Below are positions 61,010 through 61,062 of a stretch of DNA of 61,062 nt, piece after piece; within the stretch, counting starts at the first letter, position 1; each line of letters opens with the position of its first letter. The notes beneath the pieces were generated by a model. It had not been told where the DNA came from and did not search any database. It was given only the letters and a program-made list of their open reading frames with translations. The translations under genes and the position numbers were made by a program. Origin of the DNA: Blautia sp. (GTDB lineage: Bacteria > Bacillota > Clostridia > Lachnospirales > Lachnospiraceae); NCBI GenBank assembly GCA_023664455.1, contig JAMPFM010000011.1, positions 1 through 61,062 on the forward strand, in the 5' to 3' direction.

Positions 61010-61062
61010 AGGAGTGCGCCAGTTCGGCGCTTGAAATATAAGCAGGTGAAATTCCTGCTCTG
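61010..61062 (+). ncRNA. possible 5' part of a cobalamin riboswitch, cut by the window edge
   Basis: After the receptor gene, GTGCGCCAGTTCGGCGCTTG can fold as a short stem-loop. It is followed by AAATATAAGCAGGTGAAATT and CCTGCTCTG, where AGCAGG and CCTGCT pair around TGAAATT. The order stem, GCTTxAAA, then xxGGTGAAAxTCC resembles the start of cobalamin riboswitches. The decisive CCCGCCACTG part would lie beyond the window. Confidence 0.4.

Overview
The window looks like chromosome of a Clostridia bacterium, most likely family Lachnospiraceae. Reasons: Gram-positive style Shine-Dalgarno sites and lipoprotein signals, a ClpC/RadA/LCP core, the NiaR, YerC and DUF1836-type regulators, and a carbohydrate locus of the Gram-positive kind (LacI regulator, ABC importer, intracellular glycosidases). 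No plasmid or prophage signature is visible. Genus and species cannot be fixed from sequence reading alone.

Layout. 0-2.1 kb: the left edge holds an unidentified gene end, the 3' fragment of a cytidine deaminase, and a membrane diguanylate cyclase. 2.2-9.6 kb: pyrE, two small membrane proteins, a long M29-type aminopeptidase, then purE-purM-purN-purD with a 209-bp palindromic element between purN and purD. 9.7-21.3 kb: housekeeping genes (a YvyF-like zinc protein, an SH3b membrane protein, a GntR/YtrA regulator with clpC, radA, an LCP transferase, a heterodimeric ABC exporter), then tRNA-Trp on the minus strand. 21.5-26 kb: a small lipoprotein, a coiled-coil protein, recQ and a two-gene ABC transporter. 

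26-52.8 kb is a carbohydrate-utilisation locus. A secreted GH53 endo-beta-1,4-galactanase with C-terminal accessory domains, a GH42 beta-galactosidase, a LacI regulator, an unrecognised 613-aa protein overlapping a tiny zinc-ribbon protein, a cytoplasmic GH53 and a three-gene sugar ABC importer form a galactan module. A surface GH13 amylase, a second ABC importer, a GH13 neopullulanase-like enzyme and a second LacI form a starch/maltodextrin module. Between them lie an MFS transporter, a surface serpin and a third GH53. The expected logic is cleavage of polysaccharide at the surface, import of oligosaccharides by binding-protein ABC systems, and completion of hydrolysis in the cytoplasm.

52.8-61 kb: a 753-aa protein with an N-terminal cyclic-nucleotide-binding-like fold, TetR, NiaR, YerC and DUF1836 regulators, a lone NMT1/THI5-like binding protein, a methyl-accepting chemotaxis protein, and at the right edge what may be the first part of a cobalamin riboswitch.

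The most notable non-coding signal is a family of palindromic, apparently mobile elements seen at five places (8.1, 21.5, 22.3, 30.8 and 45.2 kb). They share an internal core but carry two different kinds of outer arm, and one copy is flanked by a perfect direct repeat. Other points of interest are a shared inverted operator (CAAGAAT / ATTCTTG) at two galactan-locus promoters, the uncharacterised 613-aa protein, the serpin, and a 22-bp tandem repeat that forms the C-terminal tail of a LacI gene.
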